DNA of 64,000 bases, taken from the NCBI GenBank assembly GCA_964017195.1, contig OZ024890.1:48815093-48879092 (forward strand), written 5' to 3'. The first letter of the stretch is position 1. Every line of letters begins with the position of its first letter. This document shows, piece after piece, positions 11,812 to 25,200 of this stretch. The notes under the pieces were generated by a model. The model saw only the letters and a list, made by a program, of their open reading frames with translations. It did not search any database and was not told where the DNA came from. This stretch comes from Siderastrea radians (taxonomy: Eukaryota > Cnidaria > Anthozoa > Scleractinia > Rhizangiidae). The position numbers and the translations under genes are program-made.

Positions 11812-12015
11812 AGTAATGGGCAGTTTCCATATAATCGTTACGACCGCTGGATAAAACGTTCACAGTAATCGTTGCGATCATATGAAAACTCTTCAGTGAT
11901 CGTACATCGTAGCTATTACAGAGATCATTGCATCAACGATCGCTGAGATGAACTTCCGTTTAGCGGACGTTTTTTTTTCCAGCGATCACGGGGATCGTAG
12001 CGATCATATACTGTG
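11812..12015. repeat. MITE of the GATCGC family, copy 2
   Basis: Carries GGGCAGTTTCCATATAATCG on the left and GATCGTAGCGATCATAT near the right end, the inverted organisation seen in copies 1 and 3. It is more diverged. Confidence 0.6.
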
Positions 12016-12374
12016 TGGCACTAAATTTTTGCCGGAGTTTAATTTTACGAATGAGCAATTTTTTTTGTGTTTTGCGGCAACTAATTTTTGTGATTGGGAA
12101 AAAGTCGTTTTTCTTGCTGGGAATTAACTTTCGCGATTTTCAGGAAGTTGCCTTCTATTTGGAATTATAACATTCTCGATTTTGAGTAAAAATAACTGAA
12201 TCGAATACAGGTGAACAACATGCAGACGTATAACGCGTTTATCAGTTAATCAATGGAGTACCTTCAAACGATCCTTTTCTTCAAACCTTTTAACAGCTAA
12301 ATACTTGCAGTGTACCGAATGCAACTGCTTCGTTTTATTTCTGAATGTTTTGTTTCTAACTTTTGTTATATTTC

Positions 12375-12632
12375 GTCCAACGTCGTGTTTGTCACACAAA
12401 ACTTTCGGTCGCTAAACAGGTAGACAATGTTTGACCAAGCATCAGACAGAGTGAGCACACAAAACGCTCTTTGCGTACTGCCGAAAAAATCCGTCTCTGA
12501 TTGATCAGTTTTTCCCGCACGCGCGAACCTTGTTGGCAGAGGTGGCTAAGCGATGAAACATTCGATTGAAAGCCAAAATGTTGGGTGAAAATTTTTCATT
12601 TAGATCAAACATGGAAAACCATTTAAGGCAGG
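12375..12632 (+). repeat. Dispersed repeat, copy 2 (partner at 2145-2430)
   Basis: Matches the left copy through CGTCGTGTTTGTCACACAAA, CAGACAGAGTGAGC and GAAAGCCAAAATGTTGGGTG. It lies 1.9 kb beyond copy 2 of the segmental duplication, so copy 2 may have been split by later insertion. Confidence 0.7.
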
Positions 12633-13293
12633 TTGCATCTTTTAGCCGAGGCTAAATACGCGTAACCCAAATGTGTTGAATGCAAACGGGCTGTCGCAAT
12701 TTTTGCTATACCCATGTACAAAAGTATACTTTGCAAAACTTGTACGCGTTAGTCCAGGCCCCTTTTAGCTAGTATTAACCAACTGCATTCTATCGGTCAA
12801 CTAAAACAAGTGAAAATAACCGTAAAACCGGTCTCCGAGATCTCTACAGTATTAAATGACAACTTTGTTCTCGTTAAGAACGGCAAAGACATTGATAATG
12901 TTATGCTTTTAATAAATGTGCCCGAGGGCGCTCAATCCTTAAGTGCAACTGATATTAATAATGAAAAAAGTGCTTAGCATTCAAACAATAACCACATTCA
13001 TTTCACATCTATGCCGATCTACGCCAAAAAAAAACAACAACAAAAAAAAAAACAAGCCTAAAGGCGTTATATATCGTAAAACAAAAAAGGCAACTTGATG
13101 GTGTAAACTGGATGGCTTTCAGAGGCAAACATCAATTCTGAATCGAAATCATGTTAAAAGAAAAAAAACTTTTCAGGTTTTATTTTGGTGAAACTACTTT
13201 TTATTCTCGAATCCAGGGCTCTTCTCGTGCATGCGTGAAGTCAGAAGCGTAAGCGCTGGGGTCGAGAATGACTCAGTAATTTTCTGATGTTTT
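12633..13293. other. No gene recognised
   Basis: Non-coding sequence with A-rich runs near 13028-13052. Nothing else is seen. Confidence 0.5.
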
Positions 13294-13512
13294 TAAAGGC
13301 TGGCTTCCATGTGATCGCTGCGATCGCTACCAAAAAAGTTGAGCGGTGGTTGCGACTTTGATCGCTGAGCAGTTTCCGTATAGGCTGGTTTCCATATGAT
13401 TGCTGTAATCGCTACGATCGCTAAAAAGTGGTTTTCACACGATCGCAACGATTGCTGAACGTTTTTTCCAGCGGTCGCAGCGATCGTAGCGATCATATGG
13501 AAACCAGCCTTA
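13294..13512. repeat. MITE of the GATCGC family, copy 3 (nested ends)
   Basis: The right end is ATATGGAAACCAGCCTTA. The left end, AAGGCTGGCTTCCATGTGAT, occurs twice: once at 13297 and again as GGCTGGTTTCCATATGATTG near 13384. One copy therefore seems to have inserted into, or recombined with, another. Confidence 0.7.
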
Positions 13513-14386
13513 TAAAAGTGAATATATTTTATGCTTAGCATGAAAAACTATCATACTTGTGACAAACATCAAGCTTATTATAATTTACTCTCCATGCTGG
13601 AATCCCTCCCTTAGCTTCCATTTCTATTGACATCAGTAAAGTATTAAGAAGATATAAACACAGAGATATGGCCAGATGAAGGAAAGCTGTTAGTGATCCA
13701 GCAACCAATTATTGAAGTAATATTCTTTCTATTTTAATTGAAGCACACGTTTGATTGAAATTAATTTTTATTGGCATTTTTTTCCATTTTGGTCACTATT
13801 TGGATTAATTATGATCACTATTTGAATTAAGTTTAATAGTCGATCCTGTAGACACTTGAACATTATTCAGGTATTTTTTTTTATAAGTAGAAGTATTCCT
13901 TATTTGTTTCGTACTAAAAAAAATGTAAACTCGCTTGATTTGTTCTCACGTGTGTCATGTTAATGAAGTTGTTATATTGGAAACTGATTAAAGATGTACG
14001 CCCTTTTTAAATACTTATTATATGGAAGTTAAAAGGCAACACGGTAAAACGCCAGGTGCCTCAGATGACCGCAAAAAAGGAATATTAAGTATTCTGTATT
14101 CACATTATTGTTACAAAGTGTTACAAATTTGCTTTCATGTCGAACATATTCAAAAGCTAAACAATAATTACGCAGGCTATTTTGCGTTTATTCTCAATTC
14201 TCGTTACAAATAAATTATTCAGGAAACTATAAAATGAGATCACGTACACAAGCTGTTATCATGCAGGTAATGGATATATCCGTGCATGGCTAATGGCTTA
14301 GCTGGAACGTCATTGATTTGAGTTGCATCGGGGTGCGGTAGCAGCATGCTTACAGAGCAGACGACGCAACTCAGCTTAAACTCAAA
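13513..14386. other. Upstream region of gene B
   Basis: AT-rich non-coding sequence before the gene B start codon. It should hold the promoter and any 5' untranslated exon, but no element can be pointed out with confidence. Confidence 0.4.
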
Positions 14387-17300
14387 ATGTCCACTTTGGA
14401 AGCACTGTTTATTTTGTTTTGCTTTCGAGGGGTCGTTGTTGAAAATCTACGTAATGTGAGCGTGAACCCTCAGGTAAACAGCACTGAATTGCATATAAAC
14501 GTCACTAATGTGTCCGTTGTACCGGAGATGAGCACTGCTGGATCAAACAGTTCAGTTAGCAGTGAAGAGAACGCCAATAGTTCTAACCTTAATCCCCAGT
14601 TGAACAACACCACTTCATATAACGCCACTAATACACCCTCCCAAGGCGTGGATAACACTGCTTCTGATAAATCATTCGACACAGTATTCCCAACTTTGAA
14701 TGATACACTCTTCAAGAAGAATCTGCCGTTCTTCTCGGAAGACTTTATTACGCAACTAGAAATATGGAAGAAAATTCTGATCAACGCTTCCAGACGCTGC
14801 ATGAAGCTCACCTTTAGTGGAACTGATATCGAGAAAAACCTTGGAATCGATTTCCCAGTTTTCAGAGCCAAAGTTGATGATGAGGATGCATTTCTGTCTT
14901 TTGACACGATACACCCAGTCCTTGTTCGAGGAAAGGGCGGACATTTTCTTTTCAGCATCGCTTATTTATCTATCTTGGAGCTGTGGCCCCTTCTGGTGAT
15001 GTGTTTTTCATGTGCAGCTCTCTCTGGAATGATCATGTGGCTTCTAGTAAGTACAGAGTAATATTTATTCACAAAACATAGTAGTCAGGGACGTTACGTC
15101 TCCAAAGAAACATTGTTATAATTTATTACATAAAAATTATCCGTTTACTTTTGCAAACAGGGGAAAGCTTGATTATGTAGTCACGCAGATAGAAAACCAA
15201 CTTGAATAATCAGCGGAAGAAATGAATAATTTAGCAAAGCTCTTAGTCAAGAAGACAAAAAATATTGGGCAGTTATTTTTAACAAAGTAACAATTTACAT
15301 AATCTCACCAAAGAAACCTTTATCCGGAGCCGTTAACAGCTTTATCTTTACTTTTGCATTGAAGGATTGCAGATCCAATCCAGAGCAGTTTCCCAAACGA
15401 TTTTGGCGGGGAATTTTTGACGGCATGTGGTGGGCCGTCGTTACAATGACGACCGTCGGGTAAGCCCGTTAAACACTTTCAATGTTTTATGAAGTTCTTT
15501 TCCTTAATAAGAGCCCTTAGCAACATAATAACTTCCTCTTGCTATTAAACGGTGCCAGACGAATAAGCATACTAAAATTTAACATAGTTAAGTGAATTCT
15601 AACGCGCTGATTGGTTCTTGGTTATTGTCGATGCGAGTGTAGACCAATGAAAAGCACGTAACATATGATGCAATATCGTCTTGGACCACGGCTAGATTCT
15701 CTTGCCAAAATGTTTTGCACCGCGGGTTTCTTTTTTCAAATTTTAAATTACGAAACTACATCAATACTGAAAATATCCATTTGCAAATCAATGAAATTTA
15801 ATTTTAATTGACTGAACTTGTCTGGTATGAACTGTGAGGCGAAATTAAAGAAAGTAATTAAGTGGCTGTCTCCCTAGGATCCTCATAAACCAAATTGGTC
15901 AGAAAATAGATTTCCTTCAAATCTTATATGTGAGTTACACTTTGTCTGGGTACTTTAAAAACACTTTTCGTTTGGGCTCTAAACGCCTTCTTCGACAGTT
16001 TACAAGGGGTATCCCCTGGTGGACAAGAACGGACATTTTATTGGTACAAAAATGCCAATTTTCAATAACTTTGGTAACTCCAAAACACTTAAAATTTGAT
16101 GCAGGACAAAATTCTTCTGTTGGTTGATAAGTACAACTCTTCCTTATCCTACAGTGTTACTTTAATTAAATTGTACAGCATTCAAATAGCTCATTAAAGA
16201 TGCACAATTCACAAGATAAACGTGTTATAAAGTACATGCCACTCGATGATTGCTAATTGCGCTTGGCAAGTAACTTTACAAAACCACCTTGATATAGAAC
16301 TATTAATCTGAGAATAAAGCAATAAAAGTAAGTCATATTGTATATATCACAACCTGTGTTTTGCAAACGTATTTAGCGAACACTTTGTAGTGCCTTGCAA
16401 AATAATGAAATCAACGAAGAGCATCTTGGTCTGTTTACATTTGCACTCCCATTACCTCAATTTTCATTCATCTTCCATCAAACATAGATCCATGCGTTTC
16501 AGAGATCAGCGTCAAACAGTCGGTTTTTGCGAAAATTCTTTGTTCAAAAACCTTCATTTATAACAAGCTTTCCACGCATTTAGTTCTCTCGTGTTAAATT
16601 ATTCAGGCAGTAGCCGCTGACCAGTAACTAGTGTCAACAACAACACCTGGTACTGCTCCGTTTTGCACTCGCGTTTCTCTGACTTCTCTTAGCTATCTAA
16701 AATTTGAATTCATGATCCTTCAGCAATTAATAGTGAATTTATTTGAAACTAAGGGTTGGAGCTCATGGGGAGTAGAAACAAATTGTCCTTTTGTCCTCTG
16801 TGGCAGTTGTGGGGCAGGCCTCCATTAAACTCCAATAGCAATAAAGCAATGGAAATGAAACTTAGAGGGTCAAAAGTATGTCCAAGAAATTTGTCCAAGA
16901 ATGTTTCCTTTGAGATCGGCAAGGGCTACTGATGACGTCACAAAACGTCAGACTTACGTCATAATTTCCAATTGGATCCATCGTATTGGATTTCGTGATT
17001 TCCCTAAGACTTCGGAAAGCCACCCAATGACCAAAAAGTGAACAAAAATAATAAAAGAACTCTAAAATTATCCAATCTACCACACTAACTTGTTCCCAAA
17101 TAATTTTTTTAATTAAAAGTTTGGTGGTGCTTGTTCACATATTAAAAAATGATATAAAAGTTTCAAGTCCGCAAAGGCAGACTCCGTGCCCCCCCCCCCC
17201 ACCCCACCCATTGTAGGGTTAATTTAAAATAAAGCCAGAAGTAAATGACTGGAAAGAGTATTTAAGAGGAGACAAGTTTCTGTTCAAGGTAACGGGCGTC

Positions 17301-19229
17301 TACTGTACATCTAGATTAAGCGTAGTCTAGCAGAGATAGTACTTATAGTAGAGTAATTTTTGCCCGAGCTCGCGTATCTCACCCGCTATTCAATCCCTGA
17401 CAAAAATCTGAGGATACTCGTTATTTCCACTGGTTTAGCCTGGTTCTCATACTACCCAGGCTAGTCTGTGATTAACTCCGGGACTGACATTCACTATGTT
17501 TGGAGGTATATTGCTAATCTAGAGAAAGCGCAGCGAAACTAAGTCGAGGCGAAATTTCAAAAGCAAGACGTTCTTTTGGGTATCGTAGGTCCACATTTGG
17601 TAGGAGCAGTACCCCACGATCAGATGGTTCTGGGGGCTACATATTACAAACTGGATCATAACCATTAATTGGTCATGGACCAAGCTCCCACAACTGTTTT
17701 ACCAAACAGAAAGTTCCAACGGAGGATATTTCTATCAAGTAGAAATATTTTTGTTATACTGACGTTTCGCCGTGATCAGGTTCCAGAATTTAACAACTTG
17801 GATGAACCTAGAAGTTTATTTTCAAACATGTTAAGATGCGCCCCCAAAGTCCAAATTATGCGGGTATCAGCGGCCAGCCCGGGGTAGACCCCGGGCAAGC
17901 CCAGGGGAACCCACGGGCTTGGTAGGGGATTTGTAGCAAAAAAATTTTTTTTTCAGTAAACATTTTTTATTATATTTTGTCCAGGAAATTTTACAGTATT
18001 TTACAGTATTTACAATATATTCTTACTTAAAGCTAAATAAGAAACCAAAAGGAGGATGCATGGTAGTTCCCATTCTGCCAATGTTCAGCAATTATTCTCA
18101 ATACGGCAGTTATCTTTGAGTTGAGTAGCAAACTCTTGGAGGGAGATGGCTTTGTTATTTAACTTACTTGAATATAGATAGTGGCGCATAAAGAGGGTGG
18201 TTTTGTTAAATTTCTTCGCTATTTTTCTATCGTATGAATCAGATATTACACCAAATAACATTTCTTCTGTTGTTGGGGTGATCTGACACGCGTTTGTTGC
18301 GTTAAACCATTGCAAAACGTCTTTTGTAAATGCCCTCGCAAAAGAGCATTCAATAAATGTGTGGTCAATGGAGTCGTTCTGTCCGCAGTATATGCATTCA
18401 TCATCCTTCTTGATACCAAATTTGAATAATTCTCTCTTCGTTGCTATAATTCTATGTATGAACTTGGAGTGAAACTCTTTGAGTTTATTTTCCTTACAAA
18501 CATCTTCCAGCGACTTGAAGATCCTACACCAGGAATCTTCGTTTAGAGAGAGATTTTTACTCCACCGTTTGGCACCAGTTTGATTGTCTGTATGGGTTTT
18601 GTCATTAAGTAATTTGTAAAAATCTTTTGATTTAGCTTTTCCCAGATTAATTTGTACAGTGTCATTCAAGTTGAAGATTTATTATTGCTTGTGAAATATA
18701 GCTTGTTAAAGGTGGCAGTATCCTTTGCCTTTGTCAATAAACGATTCGGTATTGTGCTAATTATTTGATAATACTGAAGAAAGTTAGTTTGGCATCCGTA
18801 TTTATCAGAGAACTCCTTGAAAGTTAAGAATTTTCCATCATTTTTAAGAAGGTCTTTAATAGAGACAACTCCTTTCTTGAACCATTAATTAATATAGACT
18901 GGCTTCCCGTCAACTAGTATGTCTTTGTTGTTGAATAGAACTATATCTTGTGATTGGTCATAGCCATAGAGAGTTTTCAATTCATTGAAAGAGTCGAGTA
19001 TATTTTTATAAAAAAACGGGTAGTTGGTTGAGATACTTCGCATTATAGTTGCATCTCAGTATAAAACTTAGACCTCCCATTTTTCTGAAGAAATGGTTTG
19101 ATACTGTGCACCAACTCCTCTTGCCTGTGGCCAGTAATCGAGGGATCCAAACAAGATTGAGCGATTTGAACATCAGTCCTATATCAGTCATGTGTAATCC
19201 ACCTTTACTGGTATCTTGATAGAGTCCTG

Positions 19230-19260
<31 letters not shown>

Positions 19261-22200
19261 AAGAAATTGAAAACATTTTGTTTTAACAGTGTCTTCGATT
19301 CCTGCAGGAACGACAAAATTTGATGCTGAATAAGTAAGCTGAGATAAACCCAGGGTTTTGATTATCATTACTTTTCCAAACAGAGTCAGATCCCGTGCAC
19401 TCCACATATCGAGTTTTGTTTGTAATACTTTTAGTTTTTGGTTAAAATTAAGCTCGTTGTTTCTTTTTTCGTCATACGAGAAGTGAACTCCAAGTATCCT
19501 AACGGGACTGCGCATCCACTTCATTCCAAGTGGGTTGCTCGTATTATTTGCCCATTTCCCAAACCAAATCGCCTTCGTTTTCTTCACATTTAAACTGTTG
19601 ATCTGCACCGTTCCAAAGCGGCTCTGTGATTGGTTCGCTTTGCTCCGCTTTGAACATTTCCGTACCGAGGTTTTCTCGAGGGAGAACTCTAAGGTATAAC
19701 AATCGTGACAGGCCTGTACAGACTCCCTGCTGTGGAGTTTTGTTTGCGACGTGTAAGTTATTGTGCCTTTAAAGCTTTGCTCTGACGAGCATGTCTTTTT
19801 AATTAGTGATTTGTCTCTCATGTATTATACAATAGGAGGCTTTTTGAAAATGGTCCTCAGCAATGGCTGATTTTGAATTAAACTACATTTGTATATCAAT
19901 ATATATTTTTAGGTTCTTAACTCCTGGGTGATATGTCGTGACAAATGGTAATACGCTATTTGCTCGTGAGTCTTTTTCTTTTGTTTCAAAGCCGACTGTC
20001 TTCCGGTGAAGGAGACTTCAGATAATATTCTCTCCACTAAGTTTTTAGGGTATCCACGCGCGAGAAGGCGTGTTTTGAAATTAAAGAGAGATTCCTGGAA
20101 ATTTTTTTTCGAGGAATTTGTTCGTAGAAGTCTAATAGATTCGCCTTTGATAAAGCCTCTTTTGACACCTGGTGGGTGACAGGAAGTGTAATGTGTGTAC
20201 TGAAATGTTTCAGTCGGTTTATAGTTAGTTTTTATGTCAAGGATAGCGTCTTTTTGGAATCGGTCTCGTTTATAAACAACTGCGTCAAGGAATGGGATGT
20301 CCTTGTCTGATATTTCAGCTGTAAATTTTATTGCTGGATGAAAACTGTTTGCTTCTTCAAGAAATAAATCTATTTCTTGTTTGTCGATGTCCCATAGAGA
20401 GAAAACGTCATATCTAGCGATAATTAAAAGACAATTTGAAATTTGAACACACACGTTCTGAGTCTAAAGCCAACAATTCATTTACTCACTAGGCCAGTAT
20501 TATTTGGAATAGTCTACCAGTTCAGCGGAGTCATGCCAAATTCATCATCTTTTAAGGCAAACCTGTAAACGTTCTCTAAGACTTAATAGGTCTATTTTCC
20601 TTTGGATCTTGCTCTACAATAACAAATAAGAACATTGATGAGTTTTTCCTCTGATCTTCCTGAACATGATTATCACTTCCAAACACCTTTGTAACTAGCA
20701 CATTTGGTTGCGTCCCTTAAGTGTCCGTTACGCATGACATAAGAGGGTGCTTTGAAATGGGGAATTAATAGGTCCAAAATGTCATTCGCAAGGAAAACAA
20801 GACCTTAGTCCACGCCATCATTTACTGTAGCCACAATTCAATACGCTACAGTAGAAAGTTCAAGCAGCACACTCTTCTTTTTTCTGATCTGCATTCCTGA
20901 CTCCCCATCAAATATCGCATTGACTTCAAAATTTAGGTTACAACATACAAAGTGCTTAATGGTCTCGCACCGGTTTTATTACCGACGTACTCGACAGATC
21001 TACGGTCTTCTAAGCAGATATCACTTAAAGTTTCAAGTACAATTGCCGTTGAATGAAAGTCGTCCGGCATTTTCAAACCTAAGAAGAAGAGGAAGAAACT
21101 AAGCTTAATAACAGCAAAATAAGACCGAAGAGATGGTCGGAAAGAACAAGAAACTAAAGCTTAACAACAGCAAAATTAGACCAAAGGGATGGTCGGAAAA
21201 ATACACCGGGCTAAGTAGTGTCATTCTGCAAGCAGCTGTCAATTATCAAATGAAAACTGAAAAGTAGTTCGGTACTAAAGTGTAATTTTCACATGCTACT
21301 GGACCACCAATAATTCTAGGTATTCTATAGAGATTTGTGGTTTTAAGAAAGCCATGTGATTGGAGTACTGACTGATTTTATTAGCTGACCAAACAGCTAG
21401 ATGTAATACATTTATCATTTCTTTGTTCACTGTCCACGTTCACTGTTTCTCGTGGTTAGATTTGTTGGGTAAAACACCAAGAGCCCTCAAGCTTGAAGGA
21501 CTACAGATGGTAGATAAGGCTGCTTAATATAATGTTAAACAAAATGAAATTCCAGTCTTATTGCTGCTAGAAATAAGGAGATGGCCTGATGAACCCATGC
21601 AAAAAAAAAAAGAAAAATGCTGGCTAGGCTGTAAACTGAGGTATGTATGCAAAAGTGCTTTCGGGAAGTCGCTTATAACTATCGAGGTAAAATCTCAATT
21701 ACATTTGTGAATGGAGGCTTTTACATTTGTGATCAATCCTTATTACATTTGAGGGCTTTATTAAATTTTTGGTCAGTCGTTCTTATATTTGAAGATTTAA
21801 TTACGTCAGTTACCAATTATTACGTTTGTGGCTTTTCCAGGGTATCACTTAGGGCAATTCTTTTCCATCGAAATTTTCAAACGATGGAAAGAAATTCCTC
21901 TTTACTGTCCAAAAACCGGTACACTCGGTACACTCGGTACAGCCAGTACACTCGGTACAACTGGTACACTCGGTACACTCAGTACAGCCGGTACACTCGG
22001 TACACTCGGTACACTCGGTACACTCGGTACACTGGGTACAACCAGTACACTCGGTACACTCGGTTGAGCCGGTACACTCGGTACAACCGGTACACTCGGT
22101 ACAGCCGGTACACTCTGTACACTCGGTACAACTGGTACACTCAGTACACTCTGTATACTCGGTACATTCGATACAGCCAGGTACACTCGGTACACTCGGT

Positions 22201-25200
22201 ACAACGGGTACACTCGGTACACTCGTACAACCGGTACACTCGGTACAGCCGGTACACTCGGTACACTCGGTACACTCGGTACACTCGGTACAACTGGTAC
22301 ACTCGGTACACTCGGTACACTCGGTACAGCCGGTACACTCGGTGCACTCGGTACACTCGGTACACTCGATACAGCCGGTAGAACCCAGAGGTTCAACTGA
22401 CACGATCCTTTGTTGTGGTTTGAGGTCTTCTCGTTCTTAAGGAACAGGTCTCCCTGCACCGATCGAAAGCGGCACTATGACTGACTTGTTAGCAAGAAGA
22501 ATATGATACTTTGCACGAAATGATGTGATATGCAAAGAAAGGGGACCTAATAGTTGGTTTACAAAGAAGTCAACTTCAAAGCCAATGTGAAATAATCGAC
22601 TCATGTACCACATCATTTCGTAAAAAAATATTCTATTGTTCTCGCTAAGGTGCAGGCCTGCTCCATTTAAACACAGACCGGCTATCTTGCCAAACTCTTC
22701 TACCGATTTCAAGGCCCTTTCCACAGAAGCTAAGTCAGCACAAAAACTGTTGGTGTCATCCGCAAACAGAGACAATTTGACTTCATTTCCGAATATCTTG
22801 ATTCCATTGTAACTTGGGTTCTGACGGATTTTATGAGCTAGAATTTCAGCTGGAAGAATAAACAGGTAGGGAGACAGGGGGCAACCCTGTCATACACCTT
22901 TTGACGGTTTAAACCAGTTGGTTGCAAAGCCGTTATTAAGCACTGTACTCTCTATGTTCGTATAGAAAGTGCTAACCCATCTTTTTATGTCCGAACCAAA
23001 GATGAAGTAATCTAGCGTTTTCATTATAAAGGGCCATTCAATAGAATCAAAAGCTTTGCGGAAATCTAATGACACTAATATCCCTGGTATCTTTTGCAGT
23101 CTGGTGTATTCCATTATATCGGATATAAGCCTGATGTTTTCTCCTATGTATCTTCCTTTCACAAAGCCCGTTTGGTCCGGATGAATTAAATTTGGGAGTA
23201 TTGACTCGAGACGTTTAGCTATTGCTTTTGCTGCTATCTTAAAATCCACGTTTAATAATGTAATGGGCCTCCAATTTGATAATTCTAACAAAGAGCCATC
23301 CTCTTTGGGGATTAACGTGATTACCCCCCTTCGTTGCGAAATGGTAAGCTCGTTAACCTCGTGAGCTTCATTAAAGCTTGCTATTAGAGCGTTTCCTAGT
23401 AAGTCAAAAAATGTTTTATAAAATTCAGCTGTAAACCCGTCTTCCCCGGGTGCCTTGTCATTCTGAAAAGTTTCTAGAACCTTTTTACATTCGTGAAACG
23501 TCAAAGGGCCTTCTAGGCTATCCCGTTCGTCGTCTGAAAGCTTAGGGATCTCTAGATTTTGGATAAAATTGTCATACGCATCATCGCTAAAAGTGTTTTG
23601 TGATGTAAGTAAGTCTTTGTAGTACGCTTCAATGTGGTTTAGGATTAATTTTTCGTCGTTCGTGATTGAATCATCTTGCAGTCGAAGTTGACCTACGGTT
23701 TTTTTGTTATAATTTCGTTTTTCCAGATTAAAGAAATATTTTGTTAGTCGTTCTCCATTCTCCACCCAGCGACACTTGCCCTGAACATAGCTTGCTTTCC
23801 TTTATCCTCGTAAATTGATGTAAGTTCCGTTTTAAGGTTGCCATATTCTTGTAACACTTGATCAATGTGACCAGAGAAAAAGTTATTGCAAATAAAAATT
23901 GTAGCAAAAATGTTCCTCAGAGACAGGAGCATTAGTGCACTTTCGCGTTTTTTGGCAAACCTCCCAGGGGATCTAACCACGGGATTTGGTAGTGGTCTGC
24001 TGTAACAAAGTTCAGCGGTTATTTTAACATCCGTGGCGTGGCGACGTGGCAAAACTCCGCGGGGATCTGCACACGGGATTTGCACATCGTCTGCTGTCAC
24101 GAGGTTCAGCGGTAATTCATCTTTGCTCTCGAGAGTGCATTTATTATCATTCAAATTTGCAGGTATAATCAAGCCATCCTCCACTGAAAGCGGTGGAAAC
24201 AAATTAATACTTATTAAAAACTATTTGACATAAAAACTTTTCTAAAATTGTGCTTTTCAAAAAGCCAAAGAATTAAGCAAATTGTAGCAGCATATCATGC
24301 AGTTGATAAAGTGTGTAAACGTTGTTCCACAGATCATGGATTGGACCGAATTTTTCAAAGAAGCCTCTTATTTCTCTTTGTAATTTGATGAGCATCATTT
24401 CGACGTTGTCAAGTACTTTAAATTGATTTCACATACAAGAATGTTGTCTTCAATTGCGAAATTTTGTGCGCCTCGTTTGCCACGTTTTTAGGGGCGGAAA
24501 TCCTATAATGCCGTACTCCAGAAAAAAAACCCTGTGTTTACATTGCAATGTTGAAATAAACTGCTAGTTAAACTTTATTTTGAGGTTGTTACTGACTTCC
24601 CGAGTACTGTGTTTTGTTCTCAGAGGATGCTCAGAGGAAAATATTAAACTTTTGGAGACCTTCTCTGCTTGTAGTTGGAACACAGCATTGCCCCATTTAG
24701 CCCCGGGGGTGGGGATATTTGTTACAAGATTTTAGCCCTAGCCGAGGGGCTTCAACAAGCATTTGTTAGGGCAGTCTTTGCAAATGCCCCGGGGTGCCTG
24801 GGGGTCGACCCCCCGGGATGGCCGCTAATACGCGCATTATCGCGTTATTTCACCTTGCTAAAACTACAAAAAATCAGCAACCACGTCACACACTGTGGAT
24901 ATGTACTTGCAGCTCTAAATTAAGGGCAAAAATTTGCATTTTCCCTCATGAGCTCCAACCCTTATTTTCAAATGAATTCACCCTTCGATTCATTGGTGAG
25001 CGATCATGCATTCAAATAGGAACGTGAGTGCAAAACGGAGTGGTACCAGGTCTTTTTGTTGACAGTAGTTACTGGTCAGCGGCTACTGCCTGAGAGAAGA
25101 ACACGAGAGAAGTAATGCATGGAAAGCTTTGTCTAAATGAAGGCTTTTGAACGAAGAATTTTCCCAAAACCAACTGTTTTGACGCTTCTAAGATGATCTC

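Larger units (their letters stand above)
19596..22663 (-). mobile_element. 3.1-kb insertion inside the LINE, with 9-bp target duplication
   Basis: The LINE reading is interrupted between GLCLN and VKKTKAIWFG. The 9-mer CATTTAAAC occurs at both borders (19587-19595 and 22664-22672), as expected of a target-site duplication. Between them lie a Penelope-like RT fragment, a LINE tail and the minisatellite. A similar string, CTGCACCGTTCCAAAGCGGC at 19603 and CTGCACCGATCGAAAGCGGC at 22453, occurs near both ends in direct orientation. Which element type brought this block in is not clear; it looks composite. Confidence 0.6.
17950..23890 (-). mobile_element. Tx1/L1-like LINE relic, split by an insertion
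   Basis: Minus-strand non-LTR reverse transcriptase in two pieces. The 5' piece (23890-22673) has the fingers and palm: GRYIGENIRLISDIMEY, SLDFRKAFDSIEW, then KGV(stop)QGCPLSPYLFI and LSLFADDTNSF. The 3' piece (19586 to about 17950) has VKKTKAIWFGKW, GVHFSYDEK, LTLFGKVMIIKTL and a C-terminal Cys-His motif, CIYCGQ...DHTFIEC. The domain order and the FADD box are those of L1/Tx1-clade LINEs. The element is 5'-truncated (no endonuclease seen) and dead: a stop in the QGCPLSP box, frameshifts near 19010 and 18670 and a stop near 18885. It sits antisense in gene B intron 2. Confidence 0.85.

Noticed and set aside
14470..14958. A 162-codon antisense frame over gene B exon 1
   Set aside because: It is a shadow of the sense exon, which has signal peptide, sequons, M1 and a donor site.
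21647..22459. Several open frames of 180-245 codons on both strands
   Set aside because: They are products of the 9-bp minisatellite, whose unit length is a multiple of three; no conserved start or domain.
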